Positions 1 through 5,581 of a stretch of DNA of 7,321 nucleotides are shown piece by piece. The stretch's first letter is position 1. Each line of letters starts with the position of its first letter. The position numbers were made by a program, and so were the translations under genes. Below the pieces are notes generated by a model. It saw only the letters and a program-made list of their open reading frames with translations, was not told where the DNA came from and made no database searches. The stretch is from Bifidobacterium breve (lineage in GTDB: Bacteria; Actinomycetota; Actinomycetes; Mycobacteriales; Mycobacteriaceae): contig CALQLM010000050.1 of NCBI GenBank assembly GCA_943331415.1, positions 1-7,321 on the forward strand, given 5' to 3'.

Positions 1-368
1 ATGAATACGTCGGACAGACCTACAACGACGCTGCGACGGCCATCTACAACAACGGCGAGTCTGCGGTGATCTCGACCCGGGTCGGCAGCTTTCTTCCGAC
101 CGGCGCATGCATCGTCAGCGGCTCACGCAGTGCCAATTCCCTGGACTCCAGTGGCAACTCCAGTAGTCGGGTTCTGCTGGATCTGTACTGCAACTACATG
201 TTCGCCCTCCCCGGAGTGCCGGGGAACTCGCTGGGCAGCCCGGAGGGTCGGACCGCCCGCACCGCCGCCGAGGCGAAGTTGGCTGAACAACAGGCTCAAG
301 CGCTAGCCGATCTGCAATCCGACCAGCAAGTAGCTGATCAGGCCGTGGCTTCCGACGCCAACGGCTAA
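1..368 (+). CDS. Probable secreted mycobacterial protein of unknown function, C-terminal part (5' truncated)
   Basis: The frame (first full codon at 3) is open from the window edge to TAA at 366-368, so the true start lies outside; the internal GTG at 66 is not needed. About 121 residues are visible. They begin EYVGQTYNDAATAI, a PASTA-like 'VGxTYxDA' opening, and continue with TRVGSFLPTGACIVSGS and VLLDLYCNY. This spacing of two cysteines (GACIV and DLYCN) and the later PGNSLGSPEG resemble a family of small exported mycobacterial proteins of unknown function; the cysteines may form a disulphide. The C-terminal 35 or so residues are rich in Ala, Gln and Asp (AEAKLAEQQAQALADLQSDQ), low in complexity and probably helical or disordered. 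A signal peptide would lie upstream and cannot be checked. Family recognition is by memory of similar sequences; function is unknown. Confidence 0.7.
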   Translation, partial: EYVGQTYNDAATAIYNNGESAVISTRVGSFLPTGACIVSGSRSANSLDSSGNSSSRVLLDLYCNYMFALPGVPGNSLGSPEGRTARTAAEAKLAEQQAQALADLQSDQQVADQAVASDANG

Positions 369-400
369 CCCCGCGGAAGCCTGAACCCCTGACGCAGTCG

Positions 401-413
401 CCGGGCTGCCCGG
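401..413 (+). terminator. Short GC hairpin between the first two genes, possible weak terminator
   Basis: CCGGG (401-405), loop CTG and CCCGG (409-413) form a perfect 5-bp all-GC stem about 33 nt after the first gene's stop. No T-tract follows. It could be a weak terminator of the U-less mycobacterial type, or a chance product of GC-rich DNA. Confidence 0.22.
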
Positions 414-448
414 TAAGTGGTGGCGAATATGGCTCTGGGCCGCAGCCG

Positions 449-1375
449 TTGGGTCCGGAATCATTGACGTGGAAACTGTTCGGCGACTGGCGGGGATTGC
501 TGCAGGGCCCGTGGGCCGGCTCGATGCAGAACATGCATCCGCAACTCGGCGCGGCGGTCAAGGATCACTCGATCTTCTTCACTGAGCGCATCCCCCGGCT
601 GTTCCGTTCGCTCTACCCGATCGGCGGTGTGGTGTTCGACGGCGATCGGGCACCTGCGATCGGCGCCGAAATCCGCGATTACCACCGGTCGATCAAAGGA
701 GTCGACGATCGTGGCCGCCACTACAGTGCGCTGAACCCCGACGTCTTCTACTGGGCTCATGCCACGTTCTTCATGGGCACCATTCTGACCGCCGAACACT
801 TCGGCGATGGGCTTTGCGAGGCAGATAAACGACAACTCTTCGACGAACACATCACCTGGTACGCGATGTATGGCGTGAGCATGCGACCGGTGCCCGCAAG
901 TTGGGAGGAGTTTTGCGCCTACTGGGACCGGATGTGCCGGGAGGTGTTGGAGAATAACTGGGCAGCCCGCGAAGTGCTGAATCTTTCGACAACGCCGAAA
1001 CCGCCGACTGCACAGTGGATTCCGAATTGGCTCTGGTCGGCAGTGCTGAAGGTGATGACCCCTTTCGTGGTCTGGGTGACGGTAGGTCTGTATGACGAAC
1101 CGGTGCGCGCATTGATGGGGTACCGGTGGTCGGCGCGTGACGAGAGGTTTCATCGCCTCTTCGGTCGGGCGGTCAACGGGGCCTTCAAATTCCTGCCGCG
1201 GCGGCGACGGATGCACCCGCGGGCGCGGGCCGGTTGGGATCGCGCGCGAGGCCGGATTCCCGCGGACGCAGCACTGCCCGAAACCCCGGCCCGTCATCTG
1301 CCTCCGGTCGAGGAGTGGGAGAAAGGCATTCACTACGTCGGCGGTATGGGTGCCCCCACTAGGACTCGAACCTAG
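449..1375 (+). CDS. Oxygenase MpaB family protein (DUF2236)
   Basis: This is a 308-residue protein of the MpaB/DUF2236 family, which includes the fungal MpaB oxygenase domain and is related to rubber-cleaving latex-clearing proteins that use a b-type haem. Family-typical blocks are SLTWKLFGDWRGLLQGP (5-21), SLYPIGGVVFDGD (54-66), ALNPDVFYWAHATFFMG (94-110, with His104 a candidate haem-ligand region), SMRPVPASWEEF and WVTVGLYDEPVRALMGYRWS. The last is a hydrophobic stretch that may sit at a membrane. The substrate is unknown. TTG at 449 is the only ATG/GTG/TTG start in frame after the last upstream stop at 335-337 that keeps the conserved N-terminus, and it has no clear Shine-Dalgarno. The in-frame codons just before it (reading GSGPQP) also look family-like, so the true start may be a CTG further up or the 5' end may be damaged. 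The TAG stop lies inside the antisense of tRNA-Lys, so the final 8 or so codons overlap that gene. Confidence 0.85.
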   Translation: MGPESLTWKLFGDWRGLLQGPWAGSMQNMHPQLGAAVKDHSIFFTERIPRLFRSLYPIGGVVFDGDRAPAIGAEIRDYHRSIKGVDDRGRHYSALNPDVFYWAHATFFMGTILTAEHFGDGLCEADKRQLFDEHITWYAMYGVSMRPVPASWEEFCAYWDRMCREVLENNWAAREVLNLSTTPKPPTAQWIPNWLWSAVLKVMTPFVVWVTVGLYDEPVRALMGYRWSARDERFHRLFGRAVNGAFKFLPRRRRMHPRARAGWDRARGRIPADAALPETPARHLPPVEEWEKGIHYVGGMGAPTRTRT

Positions 1376-1423
1376 GACCTGCGGATTAAAAGTCCGTAGC
1401 TCTACCAACTGAGCTATAGGGGC
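1351..1423 (-). tRNA. tRNA-Lys (anticodon TTT)
   Basis: On the minus strand a full 73-nt cloverleaf can be drawn. The acceptor GCCCCTA (1423-1417) pairs with TGGGGGC (1358-1352); the D-arm contains AGCTCAGTTGGTAGAGC; the anticodon loop is CTTTTAA, with anticodon TTT complementary to 1388-1390; the T-arm is CTAGG-TTCGAGT-CCTAG. The discriminator is A, and CCC rather than CCA follows, so the CCA end must be added enzymatically. The gene diverges from the tRNA-Glu cluster and converges on the MpaB gene, overlapping its 3' end by 25 bp. Confidence 0.97.
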
Positions 1424-1431
1424 GCAGCCAT

Positions 1432-1437
1432 AGGATA
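1432..1437 (-). promoter_or_regulatory. Candidate -10 element for tRNA-Lys
   Basis: The minus strand reads TATCCT here, fitting the mycobacterial SigA -10 consensus TANNNT. It ends 8 nt before the tRNA 5' end, which would leave a leader of only a couple of nucleotides. No good -35 hexamer is seen at 16-18 bp, as is common in mycobacteria. Confidence 0.35.
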
Positions 1438-1461
1438 CTGATTGCGTCGGCAAGACATGGT

Positions 1462-1491
1462 TTGGGGTTTGCGGCGGCGGTGGCCTAAGCT
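1462..1491 (+). promoter_or_regulatory. Candidate promoter of the tRNA-Glu/Asp/Phe cluster
   Basis: TTGGGG (1462-1467) and TAAGCT (1486-1491) are separated by 18 bp. The second matches TANNNT and the first keeps the TTG of a -35 box. Transcription would start near 1498, giving a leader of about 46 nt before tRNA-Glu. This is a consensus match only. Confidence 0.3.
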
Positions 1492-1543
1492 GTTGTGGCT
1501 CCAACTTGCAGCGATGTGAGTTCCCCGGAGAGATTCGGCTCAG

Positions 1544-1616
1544 GCCCCCTTCGTCTAGCGGCCTAGGACGCCGCCCTTTCAAGGCGGTAGCGCGGGTTCG
1601 AATCCCGTAGGGGGTA
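1544..1616 (+). tRNA. tRNA-Glu (anticodon TTC)
   Basis: This is a 73-nt cloverleaf. The acceptor GCCCCCT (1544-1550) pairs with AGGGGGT (1609-1615), the outermost pair being G-T; the anticodon loop is CTTTCAA with TTC at 1578-1580; the T-arm is GCGGG-TTCGAAT-CCCGT; the discriminator is A at 1616. No CCA is encoded. It is the first gene of a plus-strand tRNA cluster, 32 bp upstream of tRNA-Asp, and probably co-transcribed with it. Confidence 0.97.
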
Positions 1617-1648
1617 CCCATGACGCGTCGGCGCGGAGTGGTTAGCAA

Positions 1649-1725
1649 GGCCCTGTGGCGCAGTTGGTTAGCGCGCCGCCCTGTCACGGCGGAGGTCGCG
1701 GGTTCGAGTCCCGTCAGGGTCGCCA
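1649..1725 (+). tRNA. tRNA-Asp (anticodon GTC)
   Basis: This is a 77-nt cloverleaf including an encoded CCA. The acceptor GGCCCTG (1649-1655) pairs with CAGGGTC (1715-1721); the anticodon stem is CCGCC/GGCGG with loop CTGTCAC and GTC at 1683-1685; the T-arm is GCGGG-TTCGAGT-CCCGT; the discriminator is G at 1722 and CCA follows at 1723-1725. It is the only one of the four tRNAs here with a genome-encoded CCA end. Confidence 0.97.
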
Positions 1726-1734
1726 CACACGGCG

Positions 1735-1763
1735 AGGCACGTAGTTGTTTCAACCGGGTGCCT
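1735..1763 (+). other. Intergenic hairpin between tRNA-Asp and tRNA-Phe
   Basis: AGGCAC (1735-1740) pairs perfectly with GTGCCT (1758-1763). Inside it, GTTG (1744-1747) pairs with CAAC (1751-1754) around a TTT loop, leaving a 3x3 internal loop. It fills most of the 41-nt spacer and ends 3 nt before tRNA-Phe. It is probably part of the precursor RNA and could guide processing; it is not placed to be a terminator. Confidence 0.45.
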
Positions 1764-1766
1764 TCC

Positions 1767-1840
1767 GGCCAGGTAGCTCAGTTGGTACGAGCGTCCGCCT
1801 GAAAAGCGGAAGGTCGCCGGTTCGATCCCGGCCCTGGCCA
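1767..1840 (+). tRNA. tRNA-Phe (anticodon GAA)
   Basis: This is a 74-nt cloverleaf. The acceptor GGCCAGG (1767-1773) pairs with CCTGGCC (1833-1839); the anticodon stem is TCCGC/GCGGA with loop CTGAAAA and GAA at 1801-1803; the T-arm is GCCGG-TTCGATC-CCGGC; the discriminator is A at 1840. No CCA is encoded. It is the last gene of the Glu-Asp-Phe cluster; the D-loop reads GTTGGTACGA. Confidence 0.97.
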
Positions 1841-1845
1841 CGTCA

Positions 1846-1861
1846 GAGGCGCAGTCGCCTC
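1846..1861 (+). terminator. Hairpin after the tRNA cluster, candidate terminator
   Basis: GAGGCG (1846-1851), loop CAGT and CGCCTC (1856-1861) form a perfect 6-bp stem starting 6 nt after the tRNA-Phe discriminator. No T-tract follows, so if it terminates it is the U-less type reported for mycobacteria; it could instead mark the 3' processing boundary. Confidence 0.45.
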
Positions 1862-1982
1862 GCAACCAATTCCCGATGTGCCGTTGAGCTGTCATCCACG
1901 TGAGTGCGCTTTGAGGAAGCAGGCGGCCCTCTGCGGGACAGCGTCGGATTGTGCTCCCTAACACGATGTCGCCTCCGGCACC

Positions 1983-1988
1983 TAGGAT
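1983..1988 (+). promoter_or_regulatory. Candidate -10 element (TAGGAT) for the DUF4333 gene
   Basis: TAGGAT matches TANNNT and ends 7 nt before ATG 1996, so transcription would begin at or next to that ATG, the arrangement of a leaderless mycobacterial mRNA. The same bases (AGGATGG) could instead be a Shine-Dalgarno for ATG 1996. Both readings favour the same start. Confidence 0.4.
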
Positions 1989-1995
1989 GGTGTCA

Positions 1996-2412
1996 ATGAC
2001 AATGGGACCGCGGGACGAGTACCGGTCCAGCGACCCGAACTCCACCACGGGACTGCGCTGGGCGTTGGCGGTGGTGTCCGTGATCGCTGTGGCCGCAGTG
2101 GGCACTGCGGTGACGCTGTGGCTGAAACCCCGTCAACTCGAACAAGCTCCACCGGAACAGAAGGCTTCCACGGGTGTGCCTCGCGCCGATCTGGAGCAGA
2201 TCACCGGCCAAGAGCTACGGCAGAAATTTCCCGGGCCACCTGTTCGGATCACCTGCCCCGGTGATCTGCCCGCCAAGGTTGGCGCATCCGAGGATTGCGT
2301 GCTCCGGCGCTTCGATCAGGAGTTCCGCCTGACCATCACCATCACCACGGTCACATCTCCCACCGATGCCACGTGGACGTTTACCTTGGGTGAGAAGCTT
2401 CCGGGGTCGTGA
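1996..2412 (+). CDS. DUF4333 domain-containing single-pass membrane protein
   Basis: This is a 138-residue protein with three parts: a short charged N-terminus (1-19); one transmembrane helix at about residues 22-43 (LRWALAVVSVIAVAAVGTAV and on); and a linker rich in Pro, Gln and Lys, followed by a DUF4333 domain at about 62-135. The domain has the family signature TCPGDLPAKVGASEDCVL with Cys87 and Cys101, which probably form a disulphide on the extracytoplasmic side. DUF4333 is common in mycobacterial membrane proteins and lipoproteins and has no assigned activity. ATG 1996 was chosen because TAGGAT/AGGATGG sits just upstream; in-frame alternatives are GTG 1951, ATG 1966, ATG 1987, GTG 1990 and ATG 2002. 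It stands alone between the tRNA cluster and a convergent acyl-CoA dehydrogenase gene, whose end it overlaps by 32 bp. Function is unknown. Confidence 0.85.
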   Translation: MTMGPRDEYRSSDPNSTTGLRWALAVVSVIAVAAVGTAVTLWLKPRQLEQAPPEQKASTGVPRADLEQITGQELRQKFPGPPVRITCPGDLPAKVGASEDCVLRRFDQEFRLTITITTVTSPTDATWTFTLGEKLPGS

Positions 2413-3580
2413 GGCCCCGGTGCTGCTGGGCTGTTTTGACCAGCCCGCCGCCGATGATCAGCCGTTGGATCTCGCTGGTTCCCTCGAAGAGACGCAGCAG
2501 TCGGATGTCGCGGTAAATCCGTTCCACCGGGACGCCTCGCATGTACCCGGTGCCACCATGGATCTGCACCGCGAGATCGGCCGCTTTTCCGGCCATCTCG
2601 GTGCAGAACAACTTGGCCACCGAGGGCGCCATTCGGCGATCCTCACCGGTGAGCCATTTGCGGGCGGTGTCGCGCACCAGTGCGCGGCCGGCCAGCACAC
2701 CGGTCTGCTGATCGGCGAGCATGGCCTGAACCAGTTGGAACGCCCCGACCGCAGATCCGCCCTGGGTCGCGGTGACCGCGAAGCCGACTGATTCGTCCAA
2801 TGCCCGTTGTGCGGTGCCGACGGCCAGTGCGGCAATGTGGATCCGTCCCCGCGCCAGGGATGTGAGCGCCGCGCGGTAACCGATGTCCTCGTTGCCGCCG
2901 ATGAGTGCCTCCGGCCCGAGGCGGACATCGGTGAAATACACGTCCGAGGTCCACGCGCCTTCCTGGCCCATCTTTGCGTCCTTGACGCCGATCTGGACTC
3001 CCGGCGCATCGGCCGGGACCAAAAACACCGCGATTCCGGCTCCATTGGCATCGGCCGGGCGGGTGCGGGCGAATACAACAAACAGATTCGCCAGGGGGGC
3101 ATTGGTGATCCAGCGCTTCTGGCCCGAGATCACCCACTCCACGCCGTCGCGCACGGCTTTGGTGCGAAGGCCCGTGGGGTCCGAACCCGCTCCCGGTTCG
3201 GTGAGTGCGAATGAGGCGACGACATCACCGCTGGCCATCGACTCCAGCCACCGCGACTTCTGCTCGTCGGTGCCGAAGCCGACGAGCACCTGACCGGCGA
3301 TACCGTTATTGGTGCCGAACATCGAGCGCACCGCAAGTGAGGTGTAGCCCAGTTCCAACGCCAACTCGACGTCCTGGGTGACATCCAGACCGAGTCCGCC
3401 CCACTCCTGTGGGATTGCGTACCCGAACAGCCCCATTGTCTTGGCTCGCTCGCGCAAGTCGTCGGGGATTCGATCGTGATCGCTGATCTCCGACTCGCGC
3501 GGCACCACGATTGAGCGGACGAAGTGCCGGGTCGCAGCCAGGATCTCTTGGAAGTCGTCGTCTCCGACCACTGCAGTCAT
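2381..3580 (-). CDS. Acyl-CoA dehydrogenase (FadE family)
   Basis: This is a 399-residue FAD-dependent acyl-CoA dehydrogenase, a family that introduces the alpha-beta double bond into acyl-CoA and passes electrons to electron-transfer flavoprotein in the cytosol. The domain order is typical: N-terminal helical domain 1-120; beta domain with FALTEPGAGSD (124-134) and WITN (157-160); C-terminal helical domain with IHGGTGY (340-346) and LFEGTSEIQRLI (364-375), in which Glu366 is the expected catalytic base. The usual R-x-x-F-G-x-P-I segment is replaced by ATQGGSAVGAFQ (271-282), so the Arg that normally contacts FAD of the neighbouring subunit is absent. ATG at 3580 was preferred because it begins just before the family domain and leaves an intergenic region; an in-frame ATG at 3649 would add 23 residues and overlap the start of the divergent SDR gene by 7 bp. 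It is divergent from the SDR-FadE-LLM operon and possibly shares its control. Substrate unknown. Confidence 0.92.
   Translation of the reverse strand: MTAVVGDDDFQEILAATRHFVRSIVVPRESEISDHDRIPDDLRERAKTMGLFGYAIPQEWGGLGLDVTQDVELALELGYTSLAVRSMFGTNNGIAGQVLVGFGTDEQKSRWLESMASGDVVASFALTEPGAGSDPTGLRTKAVRDGVEWVISGQKRWITNAPLANLFVVFARTRPADANGAGIAVFLVPADAPGVQIGVKDAKMGQEGAWTSDVYFTDVRLGPEALIGGNEDIGYRAALTSLARGRIHIAALAVGTAQRALDESVGFAVTATQGGSAVGAFQLVQAMLADQQTGVLAGRALVRDTARKWLTGEDRRMAPSVAKLFCTEMAGKAADLAVQIHGGTGYMRGVPVERIYRDIRLLRLFEGTSEIQRLIIGGGLVKTAQQHRGLTTPEASHPR
2401..2420 (+). terminator. Strong hairpin at the convergent 3' ends, candidate bidirectional terminator
   Basis: Bases 2401-2408 pair with 2413-2420 (CCGGGGTC with GGCCCCGG, one G-T pair) around a GTGA loop, a GNRA-type tetraloop on the plus-strand RNA. 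The TGA stop of the DUF4333 gene (2410-2412) lies in the loop. A short T-run (TGTTTTG) follows about 12 nt later. On the minus strand the hairpin lies inside the last codons of the acyl-CoA dehydrogenase gene. Confidence 0.45.
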
Positions 3581-3592
3581 GTTCCAATCAAA

Positions 3593-3598
3593 TACGAT
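3593..3598 (+). promoter_or_regulatory. Candidate -10 element (TACGAT) for the SDR operon
   Basis: TACGAT fits TANNNT and lies 44 bp before the SDR start codon, predicting transcription from about 3605. This leaves room for a Shine-Dalgarno-like AAGGG (AGAAGGG) about 8 nt before ATG 3643. No clear -35 is seen. Confidence 0.35.
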
Positions 3599-3616
3599 GA
3601 CGCCCGCGGGTGCGTC
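3599..3616. promoter_or_regulatory. Inverted repeat in the divergent promoter region, candidate operator
   Basis: GACGCCCGCGGGTGCGTC has perfect 5-bp arms (GACGC, GCGTC) around 8 bp, with 7 of 9 positions pairing across the whole dyad; it includes the palindrome CCCGCGGG. It abuts the candidate -10 and covers the predicted start point of the SDR operon, between two divergent lipid-metabolism genes. A repressor site, for example for a TetR- or GntR-type protein, would be expected here, but no regulator gene is in the window. Confidence 0.35.
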
Positions 3617-3642
3617 CGAGGGGCTAGCAGAAGGGTGGTCGA

Positions 3643-4383
3643 ATGGCATTGCTGGCCGGACGGATCGCAGTCATCACCGGTGGGGCCCAGGGTCTCGGCT
3701 ACGCGATTGCCGAGCAATTCATCGCCGAAGGCGCCCGCGTTGTGGTGGGTGATCTGAATATCGACGACACCCGGGCCGCGGCCAAGGCACTCGGTGGAGC
3801 CGAGGTCGCCCGGGCAGTTACCTGCGACGTCACCTCGGCATCTGAGGTCGATCGCCTCATCGCCGCGGCGGTAGAGGAGTTCGGCAGCGTGGACGTGATG
3901 GTCAATAACGCCGGTATCACGCGCGATGCAACGCTGCGAAAGATGACCGAGCAGCAGTTCGATGACGTGATCTCCGTGCATCTCAAAGGCACCTGGAATG
4001 GCACCCGTTCGGCTGCGGCGATCATGCGCGAACAGGGCAGTGGCGCGATCATCAATATGTCCTCGATCTCGGGAAAGGTCGGCTTTGTCGGTCAGACGAA
4101 CTATTCGGCGGCCAAGGCCGGCATCATCGGATTGACGAAGGCCGCGGCCAAGGAGCTGGCCCATCTCAGTGTGCGCGTCAACGCGATTGCGCCCGGGTTG
4201 ATCCGATCGGCGATGACCGAGGCCATGCCGCAACGCATCTGGGACGCCAAACTGGCTGAGGTACCCATGGGTCGCGCCGGTGAACCATCCGAAGTGGCAG
4301 CAGTCGCGTTATTCCTGGCCTCTGATCTGTCGTCCTATATGACCGGCACCGTCCTCGAGGTCACCGGCGGTCGGCACATATGA
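3643..4383 (+). CDS. SDR family oxidoreductase (3-oxoacyl reductase / FabG-like)
   Basis: This is a 246-residue classical short-chain dehydrogenase/reductase, the usual length of the FabG group that interconverts 3-oxoacyl and 3-hydroxyacyl thioesters. Visible features are the Rossmann motif TGGAQGLG (12-19), Asp37 at the end of the second strand (suggesting NAD(H) rather than NADP(H)), NNAG (88-91), catalytic Ser141, Tyr154 and Lys158 in [19 protein letters not shown], and APGLI after the active site. The position usually occupied by the tetrad Asn is His113 (SVHLKGT), a variant also seen in some hydroxyacyl-CoA-type SDRs. AGAAGGG about 8 nt upstream supports ATG 3643. Its stop overlaps the start of the next acyl-CoA dehydrogenase by 4 bp (ATGA), implying coupled translation. 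Paired with two acyl-CoA dehydrogenases it probably acts on a CoA thioester; fatty acid synthesis is less likely. Confidence 0.92.
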   Translation: MALLAGRIAVITGGAQGLGYAIAEQFIAEGARVVVGDLNIDDTRAAAKALGGAEVARAVTCDVTSASEVDRLIAAAVEEFGSVDVMVNNAGITRDATLRKMTEQQFDDVISVHLKGTWNGTRSAAAIMREQGSGAIINMSSISGKVGFVGQTNYSAAKAGIIGLTKAAAKELAHLSVRVNAIAPGLIRSAMTEAMPQRIWDAKLAEVPMGRAGEPSEVAAVALFLASDLSSYMTGTVLEVTGGRHI

Positions 4384-5573
4384 CCCGCCTTGCCGAGACA
4401 TTGGGGTTGACCGAGTTCCAGACCGAGATCATCGCCACGGTGCGGCAATTCGTTGATCGGGAGATCATTCCCAACGCTGCGGAGTTGGAGCGCACCGACA
4501 CCTACCCACAGGACATTGTCGATCAGATGCGCGAAATGGGTCTGTTCGGCTTGATGATTCCCGAGGAGTTCGGCGGACTGGGGGAGTCGCTGCTGACGTA
4601 TGCGCTCTGCGTTGAAGAACTGGCCCGCGGCTGGATGAGCGTGTCGGGTGTGATCAACACCCACTTCATCGTGGCCTACATGATCCAGCAGCATGGAACC
4701 GATGAGCAGAAGCAACGCTTCCTCTCGCGGATGGCCACAGGTGAGACCCGCGGCGCGTTCTCGATGTCCGAGCCGGAGGTGGGATCGGATGTTGCCGCTA
4801 TTCGCACCCGAGCCGTCCGCAACGGTGATGGGACCTACACGATCAATGGCGCGAAGATGTGGCTCACCAATGGTGCGAGCTCCACTCTGGTCGCTGCGTT
4901 GGTGCGCACCGACGAGGGTGCCGATACACCCCATCGCAACTTGACGGCGTTCCTAGTCGAGAAACCCGCCGGCTTCGGTGAGGTGATATCCGGTCTGACG
5001 ATCCCGGGCAAGCTGGACAAGCTGGGATACAAGGGCATCGATACCACCGAACTGCTTTTCGACGGCTACCTCGCCGCGGCCGATGACGTGCTCGGTGGGG
5101 CGCCCGGGCGCGGTTTCGCCCAGATGATGGACGGCGTGGAGGTAGGCCGGGTCAATGTCGCCGCCAGGGCCTGCGGGGTGGCGGTCCGTGCATTCGAGCT
5201 CGCGGTCCGCTACGCGCAGCAGCGCAGCACCTTCGGCAAGCCGATCGCCGAACACCAGGCCATTGCATTCCAACTTGCCGAGATGGCTACCAAAGTCGAG
5301 GCCGCGCATCTGATGATGGTCAACGCCGCACGCTTGAAGGATTCCGGGCGTCGAAACGACCTCGAGGCCGGAATGGCGAAATACCTGGCCAGTGAATTCT
5401 GCTCGGAGGTCACCCAGCAGAGCTTCCGCATCCATGGCGGCTACGGCTACTCCAAGGATTATGAGATTGAGCGGTTGATGCGCGATGCCCCGTTCCTGCT
5501 CATCGGCGAGGGCACCAGTGAGATCCAAAAGACGATCATCAGCAAGAGGCTTCTCGCCGACTACCGGATCTGA
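4380..5573 (+). CDS. Acyl-CoA dehydrogenase (FadE family)
   Basis: This is a 397-residue acyl-CoA dehydrogenase with a complete set of family motifs. It has an N-terminal helical domain with [16 protein letters not shown] (53-68). The FAD/substrate loop is [11 protein letters not shown] (127-137), with Glu-Val in place of the common Gly-Ala, followed by MWLTN (160-164). [14 protein letters not shown] (282-295) is the standard Arg and FG segment. The C-terminal domain has IHGGYGY (351-357) and [12 protein letters not shown] (373-384), in which Glu377 is the expected catalytic base. It would dehydrogenate an acyl-CoA using FAD and electron-transfer flavoprotein. The start codon overlaps the SDR stop (ATGA), and the F420 oxidoreductase follows after 8 bp, so the three are almost certainly one transcript. 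It is clearly a different paralogue from the divergent enzyme at 2381-3580. Substrate unknown. Confidence 0.93.
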   Translation: MTRLAETLGLTEFQTEIIATVRQFVDREIIPNAAELERTDTYPQDIVDQMREMGLFGLMIPEEFGGLGESLLTYALCVEELARGWMSVSGVINTHFIVAYMIQQHGTDEQKQRFLSRMATGETRGAFSMSEPEVGSDVAAIRTRAVRNGDGTYTINGAKMWLTNGASSTLVAALVRTDEGADTPHRNLTAFLVEKPAGFGEVISGLTIPGKLDKLGYKGIDTTELLFDGYLAAADDVLGGAPGRGFAQMMDGVEVGRVNVAARACGVAVRAFELAVRYAQQRSTFGKPIAEHQAIAFQLAEMATKVEAAHLMMVNAARLKDSGRRNDLEAGMAKYLASEFCSEVTQQSFRIHGGYGYSKDYEIERLMRDAPFLLIGEGTSEIQKTIISKRLLADYRI

Positions 5574-5581
5574 GGCAAGCG

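Noticed and set aside
115..561. A 148-codon minus-strand frame opposite the first gene
   Set aside because: Composition is Pro/Arg/Cys-rich shadow sequence, and both flanking plus-strand genes have recognisable families.
1351..1423. tRNA-Lys as the edge of an integrated element
   Set aside because: tRNA-Lys genes can be phage attachment sites, but there is no integrase, no second copy of the tRNA 3' end and no phage-like gene in the window.
461..1753. A 430-codon open frame on the minus strand crossing the MpaB gene and three tRNA genes
   Set aside because: It is antisense to a convincing MpaB gene and its translation contains strings such as GIRTRATALKGRRP, the hallmark of translated tRNA genes. 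It is an open-frame artefact of GC-rich DNA.
1620..2105. Open frames on both strands through the tRNA-Asp/tRNA-Phe region (60 and 145 codons)
   Set aside because: They mostly translate tRNA sequence (IEPATFRFSGGR, DPDGTRTRDLRRD) and have no family resemblance or ribosome site.
3581..3649. Minus-strand FadE starting at ATG 3649
   Set aside because: It would overlap the SDR start by 7 bp and consume the promoter region; residues 1-23 of that version look unlike the family and lack a ribosome site.
3577..4233. A 218-codon minus-strand frame opposite the SDR
   Set aside because: It is antisense to an SDR with all catalytic motifs and would cover the divergent promoter region; its composition is shadow-like.
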